DNA of 64,000 bases from Cristatella mucedo (lineage: Eukaryota > Bryozoa > Phylactolaemata > Cristatellidae), in NCBI GenBank assembly GCA_009760855.2, contig WPIO01000058.1:1511001-1575000 (forward strand). The letters are read 5' to 3'. A program made the position numbers and the translations under genes. This document shows, piece by piece, positions 23,693 through 34,734 of the stretch. The notes under the pieces were generated by a model that was not told where the DNA came from, did no database searches, and saw only the letters and a program-made list of their open reading frames with translations. Position 1 is the first letter of the stretch. Each line of letters opens with the position of its first letter.

Positions 23693-23743
23693 ATTTTTGT
23701 TTACCTTGGCCGCAGCTAGATTCACGGGTCTGTTCTTCTTTAG

Positions 23744-23908
23744 GAATCGATCATTGGTCAGATATCGAACCCCGATGCGGAGGCACTCACCAATCGCCTA
23801 TCAATCTAAACGAGGCAACATTCGATGCGAAAATTCGGCACATGCATTTTGAGGGCTATCACGATGGTGAAGGTACCACTTTCAGACTCGTTAACGACGG
23901 CCACTCGG
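23744..23908 (+). CDS. Carbonic anhydrase exon 2 (QSPI motif and proton-shuttle His)
   Basis: Acceptor TCTGTTCTTCTTTAG, donor CTCGG|GTAAGA. The exon begins and ends in phase 1. The frame encodes I-D-H-W-S-D, then C-G-G-T-H-Q-S-P-I-N-L (residues 65-75), the family signature near the N-terminus of the fold, and ends in L-V-N-D-G-H-S (102-108), where H107 corresponds to the proton-shuttle His64 of CA2. C65 is the first cysteine of the disulphide of extracellular isoforms. The ATG-initiated frame across this interval (23520-23852) is a different frame and is spurious. A SINE1 copy ends about 50 bases before the acceptor, so part of the polypyrimidine/branch region lies just downstream of inserted DNA. 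Confidence 0.93.
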
Positions 23909-24010
23909 GTAAGAAGTGTGGATGAGAGGGGAGCCAACACGCCACAGCGAGCTCGGGTGTCCTGTGCTGCTTTGGTGCTCAGCTCATGATGTCTCGCCGC
24001 CTTTCCGTAG

Positions 24011-24156
24011 CCAAGATCTACTTGCCGAGGCTTTTCTACCTGACGGGCGGAGATCTCCAGGGTCGATACGTGGCCGATTCGCTCCACTTCCACTGGGGAA
24101 AGAAGAACAGCCAAGGGTCTGAACATGCAATACACGGCCACAAATTCCCAATGGAG
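24011..24156 (+). CDS. Carbonic anhydrase exon 3 (zinc ligands 1 and 2)
   Basis: The short intron 23909-24010 ends in CTTTCCGTAG. The exon starts with two bases that complete an alanine codon and ends at ATGGAG|GTAAGG in phase 0. It encodes the T-G-G-D-L-Q-G-R-Y turn, then L-H-F-H-W-G-K-K (133-140), where H134 and H136 are zinc ligands (CA2 H94, H96), and G-S-E-H (144-147), with E146 as the gatekeeper glutamate. The R-Y-V-A plus H-F-H-W pattern resembles CA14/CA12-type enzymes. A CAG repeat starts 14 bases after the donor. Confidence 0.95.
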
Positions 24157-24170
24157 GTAAGGGAAAGAAG

Positions 24171-24223
24171 CAGGCAGCAGCAGCAGCAGCAGCAGGCAGC
24201 AGCAGCAGCAGCAGCAGCAACAG
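24171..24223 (+). repeat. (CAG)n repeat 14 bases after a splice donor
   Basis: About 17 CAG/AGC units with one GGC interruption lie in the intron directly after carbonic anhydrase exon 3. They are not coding in the spliced gene. Confidence 0.95.
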
Positions 24224-25413
24224 TACGGATTCATCTCTCAACGCGGCGATGCGAGCCACGACCTTAGCCAGCGTTAGCCCCACATTTTCGGGCCTTTCTA
24301 TTCGCACATTCGAGGGAACCTCAAGCTTCTGATTATGGATAGAATGCTGTTTTTATACTGGTATCTGAATTCGTAATGGTGCTTAACAAGATAGTGGCTG
24401 AATGAGAAAATGTAACTTCCAACCATCTAGTGCGTTCTTCTAAAACCGGGTAGATTTCATAATGCTTGATATTTCTAAATCTAAGCACTATTGTTTGATA
24501 AATAACTTTATACAAATTTATGTGGACAGCTTCTTCCCGGTCTACCATTATTAGCTCTGATCATCATTGAGTATAGCCTATCGCAGAGATAACTATTTTG
24601 TTAAGCTGCATTGAACATTTAATGGTTACCAAAACATACATTTGCTATGATTCAGATAATAAAATTAAGACAACCATCATGGTATTTCTCAATTATGCAA
24701 TATATGTAAACGTAAATAGTTGTTTGCTGAAGGGGTGACGTAAGCTGAAACCCTTTAACTGTGACACTTACGCGGTAAGAAATATGACTATCCACTTAAT
24801 AGGAAGATAACCCAATTTATCCTTCATTTTCGTCTATTTTTTCCACTGTGTCGTATCAATCCTGTAACCACTTTAAGGCACTTATGTGGATCCATTCATT
24901 CTAAATCTGAGGGCAAGTCAAAGTAAAGTGTTAAGTCAGCTTGAATGCTTAAGTGCTGAATTCATTAATCATTCGATTAGGCTGAAACCACACGAGTTTC
25001 TCTCTTGATGGCCCTCATTTTCCGCCTCTACTAACAATAATATTATAGGTAAAGATAGTAGCTTCCGGTGGCGAAGAGGTTGACATGTGTGTTCCTAATG
25101 ACCAAGGATTCGTGCCCCAGTCTTTTTGATGATTTTGCCAGATTATTACTGAAGTACTGCAACTAGGTTATTGTCAGTGCTTCTGATGCACGCGATGAAA
25201 GATGGCAAACTGGAAATTGTCTTAGCCCAGCTAAAAACTACAGCTGTGTGACTGGTGCAAAATTGCCGTTGATATGGATAAAACCGTGACTTGTTCTTCA
25301 TCTGATAACTCAATTATATTTTAGAAGCGAGCATTTTTGTGAGCCTTTTCAGTTCTGAACATATCGATTACCTTCAGCTTTTCTTATCCCAGATAATTGC
25401 TGTACTTTTGTAG
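24224..25413. other. Carbonic anhydrase intron 3, nothing else seen
   Basis: AT-rich, no LINE A/B or SINE1/2 copy recognised, no convincing frame. Confidence 0.5.
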
Positions 25414-25512
25414 ATGCACATTCTGCACTACCATGATGAATACAAAAATCTGGCAGACGTTGAAGTTAACGGTACCAACGATGCTCTCGCTGTGGTGGCA
25501 TTTCTCTTTGAA
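25414..25512 (+). CDS. Carbonic anhydrase exon 4 (zinc ligand 3)
   Basis: Acceptor TGTACTTTTGTAG, donor TTTGAA|GTAAGT, both phase 0, 33 codons. It starts M-H-I-L-H-Y-H-D-E-Y, in which H159 is the third zinc ligand (CA2 H119) following E157 (CA2 E117). It continues to A-L-A-V-V-A-F-L-F-E, the conserved strand usually read G-L-A-V-L-G-I-x-x-E. H-I-L-H-Y is closer to the membrane forms (H-I-V-H-Y) than to the cytosolic forms (H-L-V-H-W). The exon size and position match exon 3 of vertebrate CA genes. Confidence 0.95.
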
Positions 25513-26837
25513 GTAAGTCGATGTTACCGCTGCAGCGAGCCGTGCACTGCTAAATTCAGAGCCGCGATGCGAGAGTAGTGCAAGTGTCTTATACGAGCTC
25601 CTCTTGCTCAGTTGTCTGGCTGCTCATTTATCTCATATATAGGATGACGCTAAGCATATTGAGCATATGTTAACCTCACGGCGCGAAACTATAGTCCAAC
25701 CAGCGCGACTATCCATTAGGCTTCGTGCATCTGTTGCACAAACTTACTCGCAAAGGTTTTTCGATAGAGACAGAGATTGATTTACGCCTACGAGGTTTTT
25801 CGATAGAGCCAGAAATGTATTTATGCCTGCGCCATTTTCAATCACGCGAAATCTGATTTGCTCTGCGATGTTCAAAACATACCCATAGTCCCAATCTAAA
25901 CATGGTCTGCAAACGAGCTACAACCGCTAATAAATGCCGCTTTCAGCTCGTCAATTCTTTCTTTTTTCAAGCAGCATATAAACATCAACCTGTGCGCAAT
26001 AGGCACCTGTGCTTTAACCATTGGTTAGTTTTTATTTGCTAATTCAACTTCCTTTGATTTTTATCTGAATCCTCCGCGTCTTGCTGAAATGATTCTCTTG
26101 GCTTGCTCATCTTTCACAAACACTTTCTTCCAATGTTCTTTTTAAGTTCCGCACTTTCATGGGCTATGACTGTATTCATCGCCATGCACCCCAATTAAAA
26201 CTGTAACTATTATAGGATATACAAAAAAAGGTAACGATAGCCATGCAATGCTGCCTATGTCTGGGTTCAGCTTTTCCGAGTGTTCCACCCCGATTGTACC
26301 TTCGCCTACAGTGAGTTTATCGCGATTGATCGAAGTAAGTTCATGGTAAAATGTCAAACACTTCATATCGGCTTCAAATTAGCATTAACTGGCAAATTTT
26401 CCCACCCTATTAATCGGGTAGGCTAGCTTCTGTAAAGGTCAAAGATGACGTATTGACACACGTCTCCAACGGCTTCTTATAATAACAAGGAAATTGTATT
26501 TCTAAATGACTACAAGCTAGGGAATGTGCAACCAACAAAGAGAGAACATGGAGCACATTCCAGAACAAACCGACAATGCTTGCCACCGTCTGGAAAACCT
26601 AACAGAAATGATAGTGATTTAGAATCTAGTGCCACCACCGTGTGTGCGGTTTATCTAGTGACCACATATAGGCAACTATGCGGATTCAATCTTACTAAAG
26701 TTGAGGATAAGTTAGAGTAAATTCTGAAGTAAGCTTGAATTTCTTTACTTTGGGCAATTAGTTATAATTCAAGCAGACAGGCATCACATAAATAAGATGG
26801 GAGATCCCGAGGTCACCCCCGTTTTCTGCATGTCCTA

Positions 26838-28170
26838 ATAATGAGAAAATAATTAAAATACAATTTTATTGCACCCTATTCGAACTAAACAGATTTCTAG
26901 GCACTTAGAATATGCAGCAACGAAGCATTGTTTAACTGGTTTGCAATAGCTTGCACGGTCCCAGCACACATGAACGCACACTGGACAATTCACGCGGACC
27001 CAAATAATGCTGCAAGGAACAGGTTCATTCCTAGCTTATTTTAAACGTTGATAAGTCAGGGGATCTCATTATGTAAGTCGGGAGTAACTTCTAGACTTTA
27101 GGAGCATAAGAACTGAAGATGCGACCTCCAAAAGATTTGAGGTTGGTTCCAGGCACAGCGACACGATTTGAGACAGACTAGACTAGCGAGTGGTACGATG
27201 TCTAGCCTGACTGGAAAGTTATTCCAATAGGTAGGCTGGAGCTGCAGGATGAAGAGACCTAAAAGTGAATCTGAGTCACAAAACCTTGATAGCAACGTTC
27301 AAATTGATTGGTAGCCCCTGGAGGTCAATTTAAAGTGGTCCAGCGGCAACTGCGACGTACACGACGGAAAAGCCTAGCTGGAAAGTTGTGTACCAAATTT
27401 AAACCCCTTCTTGCATTCGCAGGAAGACCTACGATTAGTAGTGAGTTATAGAAGTCGAAGCTAGATAACGCAAACTCATGTACCAAAAAGTATATGGTAT
27501 TTCTGTAAAAGCCGGTCCGAAGTTCGGCAAGATTGCGGAGCTCAAAGTAGGCAAACTTGATATGGTTGGCTAAATAAAGGCCACTTCCGAGAAATCTGCC
27601 TAGATTGTTTGCCCGTTCCATTTTTAGTGATATCACTTCCAATTTCCAAAAAACTGATGATGTATCCATAACTAGTAAGTTAGTTAAATTTTCATTCAAT
27701 TTGAGAAATCTCTGCCATAAAAGCGCAAATGTTAGCAATTCATGTAGCAAGGAAGTCGGGAGAGTCTGGTGCTCTCGGTGCTGTAAGATTTCCAATTTAT
27801 GAGTCATACCAGGTTTGCCCATAAATAGTAATTTGGGTTCATCGTCATTCAATGTAAAAATGTTTGCTGCCATCCAAGTGCGGATGTCAGCGATACCTAC
27901 AGCAAGGTAGTTGAGAGAATTCACCTTAGCAAAGGTATAGCTGTGTGTCATCTACATGAAAGTGAAAGCCTAGATTTCGCTTGGTGATTAAATTGGCATG
28001 AGAGAAAGAAAGAGTGAAAAAGAATACGTTATGAAAAGATGCGGACCTATCTCCTTTCTGCAGGACACAAGTTTCCCCCAATGCACCTACCAGCGTCGCT
28101 CGTGTACCGTCAGACGCCTGGCCTATTGGGTCATGTACTCTTTTCATTTTGAAGATCATAATCTTGGTCG
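26838..28170 (-). pseudogene. LINE A copy, minus strand, broken
   Basis: The tail region 26838-26920 (CTATTCGAACTAAACAGATT, TCTAGGCACTTAGAATATGC) is followed by the C-terminal region and by a frame at 27325-27951 with L-A-N-H-I-K-F-A-Y-F-E-L-R-N-L-A and H-E-F-A-L-S-S-F-D-F-Y-N-S-L-L. Then comes F-H-V-D-D-T-Q-L-Y-L-C at 27926-27970, the A-D-D-T block with V for A. Several stops break it. Confidence 0.8.
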
Positions 28171-30943
28171 TAGTTTCAGCGAATCCTCCACCAGAACTAT
28201 GCAGTTGTTATTTGGACTTCTTAAAGTGTTCAGGAGCCTAATAGAACAAATCAAAAGTCCGAATTACATCCTAAGCTATCGAAGTAGGTGTTAGAAGACC
28301 ACTAGCATACACGATTAAAAATTAAAGAAGTGCGTTGACAGAAACTGACAATTGATTCTGAGTTAGCGAAGATCAGCAATGCATTTTGGCGAATTAATTA
28401 CCCATACTTATTGCAAGCTAGCTAAGGTTATACTTAAACAGCCAACATATTTAAACGACCATTAGCTCCAAAAAAGTTGAAATGCCAGTTACCATTACAA
28501 TTTACGATGCATTGTTATGAAAAAGTCAGCGTAACACCAGCAAAAGCATGCAGATAAACTGTCATTACAAAATAAACAATGGAGTACCTAGAGACCAGTA
28601 GTCACATCAAAGGCTGAGTAGCTTTGCAAAGCCAACGAATGAGTATCATATGCTAAAACACGCTCTTTTGACTTTAGGATGAAGCCTAAAGATGAGCTCA
28701 CTACCAAACTTATATTCTTCCCATGAATAAAAATAGCAACTTCCCCCTGGTGCCTCATCAGAGCCGTGAGCCGCCAGCCGGAGTAAATGAAATATGTTAT
28801 AAGCCTTTTGCAGATAGTTAAACTCCATGCCTACTTGATTGGACACTTACTAATGGTTTTTTAGTTAATAATCACTATTGATTGATTGCTTATTGATTGA
28901 TAGCCTATTGAAGCTCCGCCGCCGCCTGCATTCGGCCGAATGCACTAATCTAGTAGCAACACGTGCTATTGTTACAAGACAGACCGGCTGACGTTTAGGC
29001 ACGGACGGTCACCGGCCCTTATAGAGTTCAATGATGTACGCTTCCACCAGCGCGTGGGGATCGTGCAGGATTCGTGCAGCGTAAAGTAAAGCAGCTGTAC
29101 TAAACACTAATTGCTCACATACAACTAAAGGGTGTGTGTGTGTATGTGAGTGTGTGTGATATCACGAGCGTGACACGAGTGGCTAGCTATGCAAAATTTT
29201 ATTGTAAGGAAGTGCCAGTGCTGGCTACCGGGTATCAAAAATAAAGCACCCTAACTATGCCGGACACATTAATCAATAGGTTTAATAACAATGCTCTTTC
29301 GCGATAAATACAGGAGTAGGAACTGGCCGAAACGATAGGGTAATTGCGTGACCGGCTGATACATCTATGCTGGCTAGTACGCTGCGAGCTCATTCCCCGC
29401 CGATACTAAAGTGAAGATCAGCTAAATTAACAGCCTCCCTTTTACAGCAGCACAGGAACCTGAAGTGCCATCTCCACAGCTTACAGTGGGCAATGCTATT
29501 GCCTCTTGAAAGGACTCCAACCGGCGATCTGGGTCTTGAAGTGGGACTCCCTAGCCACCTGGGCTAAGACGGGGGGGGGCTAGATAGCATTCGGCATCAC
29601 CTGCCTGTGAGCTATAATCCAGGATAAACGTGAGTGAGCTGGTGGATGGGTGGGAAGCTTCGTTCCTAAACTTGCCAGACTTCGTGAGTCAGTTCTGAAC
29701 CGGCAGACGGTACTCTTAACGGTAGGGATTGCGAACAAACTTTTGCAGAATACTAGCATGCTATTTATAGGTGGTGCAGATGTTTACTCTCATTCGAAAT
29801 ACGCCTGGGAGGTATGGGCAGCAATCACCTAGGCCCTTGTCCCTTCCGAGAGATTGAGAAACTTGGTCGTGCTTCCCACATAGGCTTTTGGGGTAGAGCA
29901 GGGGCGAATAGAGACTTAAAATTAACTCAAAATCTATCTTTGCTTTTCCCCGCCGTTCAGCAAAGTTTTCTGAAAAGGGTGATTAATGCGTGCAGAGTTG
30001 ATAGACTCTAAACAAAATCCCCATCTCTGTCAGCTAATTCTGTAGAGTATTTCGAAAGCGAGCATCCGTTAAGCAGTTGCTTCCTTCATGTACAGAGCTT
30101 GTTCACATCCTAAGGCTTCCTTACCTTGTATTTTTGCACAATATTCTCCATCATCGCTAGCTCTGTATGGCTATGCTTTAATGTCCCTCAATGCACCTGC
30201 ATGGGTGTAACGCAGCAATGTTTTTCACCAGTAAGAAACAAACCACTATCGATTCACTCGAGCACTAGAGTACCAGCTAAATATCAACATCCAGTGGCAT
30301 CCTAGACCGCTAAGAATTTCAGTACTTCTTATAAACACCAGACAACGACCTCATCTGTGGCACCGAGGCAACTCAGTCTGAATTGAGCAATCGGTAACAG
30401 CCCAGCAATTCGAAGGATGTCCATGTTCCAAAATAGAATGATGCGATGAAGTCGATTCGGGTAAGCTATGAAGCGTTCGAACTAGCGGACAACAGTCAAT
30501 GCACCCACTTGATTTTCACCGGTAATGCTGAAGGAGATAGTGTTTGATTCTCCTCATCAAGTCAATCCAACAATTAAAGACACCGTTACCCTAGATAACA
30601 GCCCTATATTAGGGCAGCTGGCGTCGTTTTTCGCGAAGTCATGCCTTAAGCTGTATTGCAATATTAGTGCACCTGCTTCATTTGGTATGTTGTTATCTAG
30701 CAGCCCATTTATACCATACAGTGTTAATGCATTAACAGGTCACTGAGTGAAAATATAGCCGGACGAAATAGAAGCTTTAAAGCTTTACCATTGCACGGTG
30801 GGAGATATCGTGGCGCTGAGCAGATAAACAACAAAGAATACATCCGTCTTTCCCGTCTCTGCTAATTAACCCTTTCCGATAGCGATCGCTACTGCCGCCG
30901 TCGCCCTCTTCAGCCCAGTTGTCCGCTTGATGGCTTTTTTTAG
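28171..30943. other. Carbonic anhydrase intron 4, mostly unique
   Basis: It holds a tRNA-like relic at 29500-29572 and a short TG/GTGT patch near 29131-29158. No exon-like frame with matching phase was seen. Confidence 0.5.
29500..29572 (-). other. tRNA-like segment, possible SINE head
   Basis: The complement reads TTAGCCCAGGTGGCTAGGG (A-box-like) and GCCGGTTGGAGTCC (B-box-like, G for C) about 30 bases apart. The acceptor arms do not pair convincingly, so this is a tRNA-derived relic and not a tRNA gene. The SINE1 and SINE2 bodies are absent. Confidence 0.3.
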
Positions 30944-31010
30944 ATGTCGGACGAAGACAATGAGTATCTTCAGAATCTAATAGACGGCCTTCACAACATC
31001 CGGGAAGCAG
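30944..31010 (+). CDS. Carbonic anhydrase exon 5 (helix linker)
   Basis: Acceptor GGCTTTTTTTAG, donor GAAGCAG|GTAATC, 67 bases, starts phase 0 and ends phase 1. It encodes M-S-D-E-D-N-E-Y-L-Q-N-L-I-D-G-L and a few more residues, matching the position of the variable amphipathic helix before the F-x-L-x-x-L-L-P strand in alpha-carbonic anhydrases. The residues are weakly conserved in the family, so the call rests on splice phase, size and position between exons 4 and 6. Confidence 0.85.
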
Positions 31011-31323
31011 GTAATCGTTGGAGCACGGCGTGCCCGAGCTGCTTGACGATCGCTCATTGCATTAGTTTCCCCGATCATCTAGCACGCTAGTCACGCGGAT
31101 TAGCACAGCAGCTGATGCAGCACAGGCGCTCGATCAGTCACTAGGCAACTAGTGCGTGTGCAAAAGCAAGCTGCCCCGCCAGCGAGAGCATCGAGCTACC
31201 CCCCCCCCCTGTCTCCATGCCTGTCGCAGGCAGTCGGCTCTTTAAGGTCACATACTAAGACGCCGTCGTTTTATAAGCAAAAGCAAACTTAATACGAGGT
31301 AGAGAGGTTTCAATTCTTTGTAG

Positions 31324-31481
31324 ACGAAGAAGCCCGCATTCCCGGCTTTCCGCTGGACAACTTACTTCCTGCACATCACCACTATTACTACCGATATCTC
31401 GGCAGCCTCACGGTACCCAGCTGTGTCGAGAAGGTCATGTGGAACGTATTTGCAGACAGAATACCGATATCGCTGAAGCAG
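31324..31481 (+). CDS. Carbonic anhydrase exon 6 (active-site SLT motif, second disulphide cysteine)
   Basis: Acceptor CAATTCTTTGTAG, donor CTGAAGCAG|GTATGG, 158 bases, ending in phase 0. It encodes F-P-L-D-N-L-L-P (221-228), then Y-L-G-S-L-T-V-P-S-C (237-246) and M-W-N-V-F (251-255). This is the family pattern F-x-L-x-x-L-L-P, Y-x-G-S-L-T-T-P-P-C, W-x-V-F. T242 is the catalytic threonine; its neighbour is V instead of T, and the second proline is S. C246 pairs with C65 in extracellular isoforms. A His run (230-232) before the Tyr run is unusual. The following exon, with the C-terminal core, was not recognised between here and 45 kb. Confidence 0.94.
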
Positions 31482-33261
31482 GTATGGGCAAGGTTGCCAG
31501 GCCCGTTGGTATTTGGCAGCGGTTTGCATCTCTAAAATCTTATAGTGCGTTTGTAGCAGCTTGCCTTCGTACCGAAGCACTAGCGATGCATTTCAACTCG
31601 CAGGATGGCTCTACATGGGCGTGCTAATCCGAAGACAATGTTTGGGTCGAGCTGTTCTATTGCGTTACTTCAGTTGTCGGGAGAGAAAGCCTCAACTCCT
31701 CAGATAAAATTAGTTAAAGTGTGTCTATATTTCGAAAGCTGCTCGTGCCTTTGATGACGACATTATGCACTGAACGGCCTAACCATCAGTGATTACGTTC
31801 TCGCTTGTCGGTGCGATGCACACGAAGCTTGCGCGCAGGGAAACTCAAGGCAGCTGCGTTTACACAGCAGACTTTCCTCCTAACAGACACAGACTTTCCT
31901 CGTAGTTAGGATATTTATACGCCAGATTTAGTCCCACCCACGATGGATTTGTTGGCCGACTTAGTCACATCTACAGTGTGTGCTCTAATCCGGTAGGCTG
32001 GTGTAAAAGAGGATTTCACCGGAAAGACGTATAGCCAACGCTAGCAGAAGTTGAGTTCGCCACTCTAATCATCAATGTCGAGTAGTATGAGAATAAAATG
32101 TTAGTAAAAGAAAGTTAAGTATTGAAAAAAGCTTTTACGGGAAATGGAGCAGTACCAAGTAATATGTTCCGTTACGGTTGTGCTGGTGGATTCGATAAAC
32201 GGACGCATGGGGCATTCTATGTAGAAAAGGCTGAAGCATGGGTTACATCGAGTAAGCATACCATATTCAAGGACTTGCTCTGACCGTCTCAATATATTCG
32301 AGCCTACGAACGTCAGCCATTTTTATTTTTTTTGGCCGTGAGGTGTGTGTGTGTGACCAGCCCCGGGGTTTCGATCGGTCGGCTGGACCAACAAAGAGTC
32401 AAGAAGTTGAGACAGAGTCTCCTTCTGATGAGTCTGCAGACTTGGCTCCTCCCCATAATGTTGCTCCGTACGATGACGTAGTAGCCCAAATCTGTGGGAT
32501 CTGTCCAGAAATCTGTCCAGAATCTAGGAAAACTTTGCCGTGTACACGCATTGCTGGCACACTGGCACACACTTGTCACTCAGCTTCCTTAAAAAAAGCG
32601 GAAAGTTACCGGTGGCTGACCCACGAGCCTCGTTGACATAGGGGCAGAACATTGGCGGCTATCGCTCCCACTGGCTCTACGGAATGAAGGTTTTTCATCT
32701 GTAAGATGGAAATTATCACAAACTGATTTGAGGAAAACCAGTGTCTTGCCCCTAGACTAAGATCCGTGTGCATACACTGTTTTTAGGTACTTGGTGGACT
32801 ACAGGCAGCTGTATCTTAGTATGAAGGTTTCATTCGGCCTATTGGCGGCTGTGTCTCGTCTAGGGCACAGTATTATGGTATTTCTACAACCGCCAACTGG
32901 GCATGAAATGCTGTTCCGTCTTCTTCGCAAACCCGAAATGAAAAGGGCCTTTAAACTTTTACTTTACCTCAGCTGGTTCGTTTTAGAAAATGAAGTGAGG
33001 AAGGTCCAAAAATAGAAAGCGAAGAGACAACAGTATCAAGTAGTTTACGCCGCCGAATGAAAGGAGGGGCATCTATTAAAAAGAAATGTGAAGAGCGGAG
33101 TGGCGAGACTGACAAGAATAGAATCCGTGCAATAGTGTATGTTTTCCACCTGAGGCAAAGAGCTTCCTACCACTTAACCTTAACTTCTAACTTGCCACTC
33201 TCCGTGAGCAGTAGAGTAGTTTTTTGCTTCTGTCGTCTGTCTTGTTGAGCGAAAAATGCAA
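31482..33261. other. Downstream of carbonic anhydrase exon 6; expected last exons not identified
   Basis: A 97-codon frame at 32343-32636 is polar and acidic (T-K-S-Q-E-V-E-T-E-S-P-S-D-E-S) with four cysteines close to each other; it could be an exon but has no recognised family. A frame at 32791-33015 lacks motifs. Confidence 0.35.
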
Positions 33262-34120
33262 GCCAGCCTTTTGCAATATAATGTAATATGTCTGCGTTTG
33301 AAACTCCACATAGTCACAAAGACTAAGTAGGTGGTATGCAGGAGAATTTTGTATAGCGCACTCATAAATAAATAAATAAATCCTAGCTGATTAAACAGCC
33401 TATTTTTGTATAGCGACAGAAGCCTTTACGGCTATCGCCACCGCTTGCAGTGGCGATAAAGGATCGCCCCACTGCAGGAATCGCAGTGGCTTTAGGCATG
33501 CACACGGTAGCCAACAGACTTCATCTCAAGTAGCAGTGAGAAAGTGAAAGAGAAGCACAGCTGAGTCAGAAGGGCAAGCATGAAAGAAGCAACGCAGAAT
33601 TTCTAGAAAGGATATGCCACATGCTACAGCAGGAGAATAGGTGTCGTTGCCCAAGAATTGTGGAAGCGACTTCGCAGACTACCTGCAAAGCAAAAGCTTC
33701 TATCGCCAACAGTCTTAAAACGCACGAATAAAACAATTAATTTATTTTATTGCCCATAGAGGACCTGAGGGCACCAGGAGGCTAAAACTGGTGCAGCAAT
33801 TAAGTTAGAGATTAAGGACCTTAATCATGGTCGGCTGAGTGGGTCAGAGTACCAATTTTGCTCTGTATCAGTCAATCAACCGGTAGCCAGTGCAGCTCCT
33901 TCGGCAAATAAGACACGTGCCTAAACCTCTGGGATGTGTTGCCTAGTCTTGCAGCCATATTTATTACGAGCTTCAGATGAATTTTTTGGTATACCAGCCT
34001 AGATCGAATTGTAATAGTCTACCCTAGACAGAATCTGGGAGCTATATAAATTTCTAGCGAACCACACTTATAGATAGCCCCTTAGTAATAATCGGGATCT
34101 GCATGTTACCACACGATTTT
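33262..34120 (-). mobile_element. LINE B copy interrupted by a truncated SINE1
   Basis: From 33262: GCAATATAATGTAATATGTC, AAACTCCACATAGTCACAAAG, TGTATAGCGCACTC, then (after the SINE) GCACACGGTAGCCAACAGAC, ACAGCAGGAGAATAGGTGTC and CAACCGGTAGCCAGTGCAGC. The same order occurs in 40060-40500. The coding frame is lost. Confidence 0.7.
33378..33490 (-). mobile_element. SINE1, 5'-truncated, inside LINE B
   Basis: The complement carries the body (CCTTTATCGCCACTGCAAGC to GGCTGTTTAATCAGCTAGG) with an (AATA)n tail. It stops at the CGATTCCTGCAG of the B box; the A box and palindrome are missing. Target sequence continues as CAGTGGCTTTAGGCATGC. Confidence 0.85.
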
Positions 34121-34734
34121 GTTACTCGAGTCATTCAGCCCTTCTTTTAGCCAACCTCGAGTCCTTTTTAACGTAATTTGATGTAGTGCATCTCCACCCG
34201 TCTTTGGAGACACTGTCTTCACTTCGCATGCATAGCCTGTAACTTAGTTTCTGTTGATGTCACGAGTTCCCCTACCTTGACGACATTTACAAACGAGCTA
34301 TGAGCCGTCACAACGTTTGCTCCTTCATATGAATAGCACTTTGGGTGCTTGTGCCTTTCTAGCTTACGTAAAGTGTCTTAGAATTTGCTTTGGTTCTCTT
34401 AGGGTGGTGTAAGGACGTTTTGTTTTTATTCTGATTATAGGCGACCTGTCTGAGCCTTTTGACCTAAGCAATGCACTGAATTTAGAAATCATTCTGATAA
34501 ATCTCGAGGCCATACCCATCATTCACTGAACTAGAATTAGAACTCTCGTGAAGTGCAACCGTACTGTAAGTTTCGCTTGTCTGAGTCCTTTAATAGTCCT
34601 TGGGTAATCAAAAGTATAACAACCAAGTCCACGATTTTCTTGAGTTGATAGATGCTTACATTAAAACAAGTTACATAGTAAATACCAAACGTTAATTGTA
34701 TTGTTTTTCAAGCAAGGGGGCATCTATATGAATC

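Larger units (their letters stand above)
12175..31481 (+). other. Gene span: extracellular-type alpha-carbonic anhydrase, six exons recognised, 3' end not found
   Basis: Exons 12175-12334, 23744-23908, 24011-24156, 25414-25512, 30944-31010 and 31324-31481 join in frame (phases 1,1,0,0,1,0) into about 265 residues. Family knowledge: alpha-carbonic anhydrases interconvert CO2 and bicarbonate at a zinc held by three histidines. Seen here: ligands H134, H136 and H159, proton-shuttle H107 in an N-D-G-H motif, E146 (CA2 E106) and T242 (CA2 T199). C65 and C246 match the disulphide of the secreted and membrane forms (CA4/9/12/14). With the signal peptide, this places the enzyme outside the cell or in the secretory path. 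CA2 T200 is V243, and the usual T-T-P-P is T-V-P-S. Missing: the W-x-Y segment usually found before the conserved H-W, which suggests a small unseen exon, and the C-terminus with the N-Y-R-P-Q region. No stop or frameshift is seen in exons 2-6, so it looks functional. Confidence 0.9.

Noticed and set aside
23520-23852. 110-codon plus-strand frame through SINE1 and the carbonic anhydrase exon
   Set aside because: It reads SINE sequence and then the wrong frame of exon 2. The frame containing Q-S-P-I-N is the real one.
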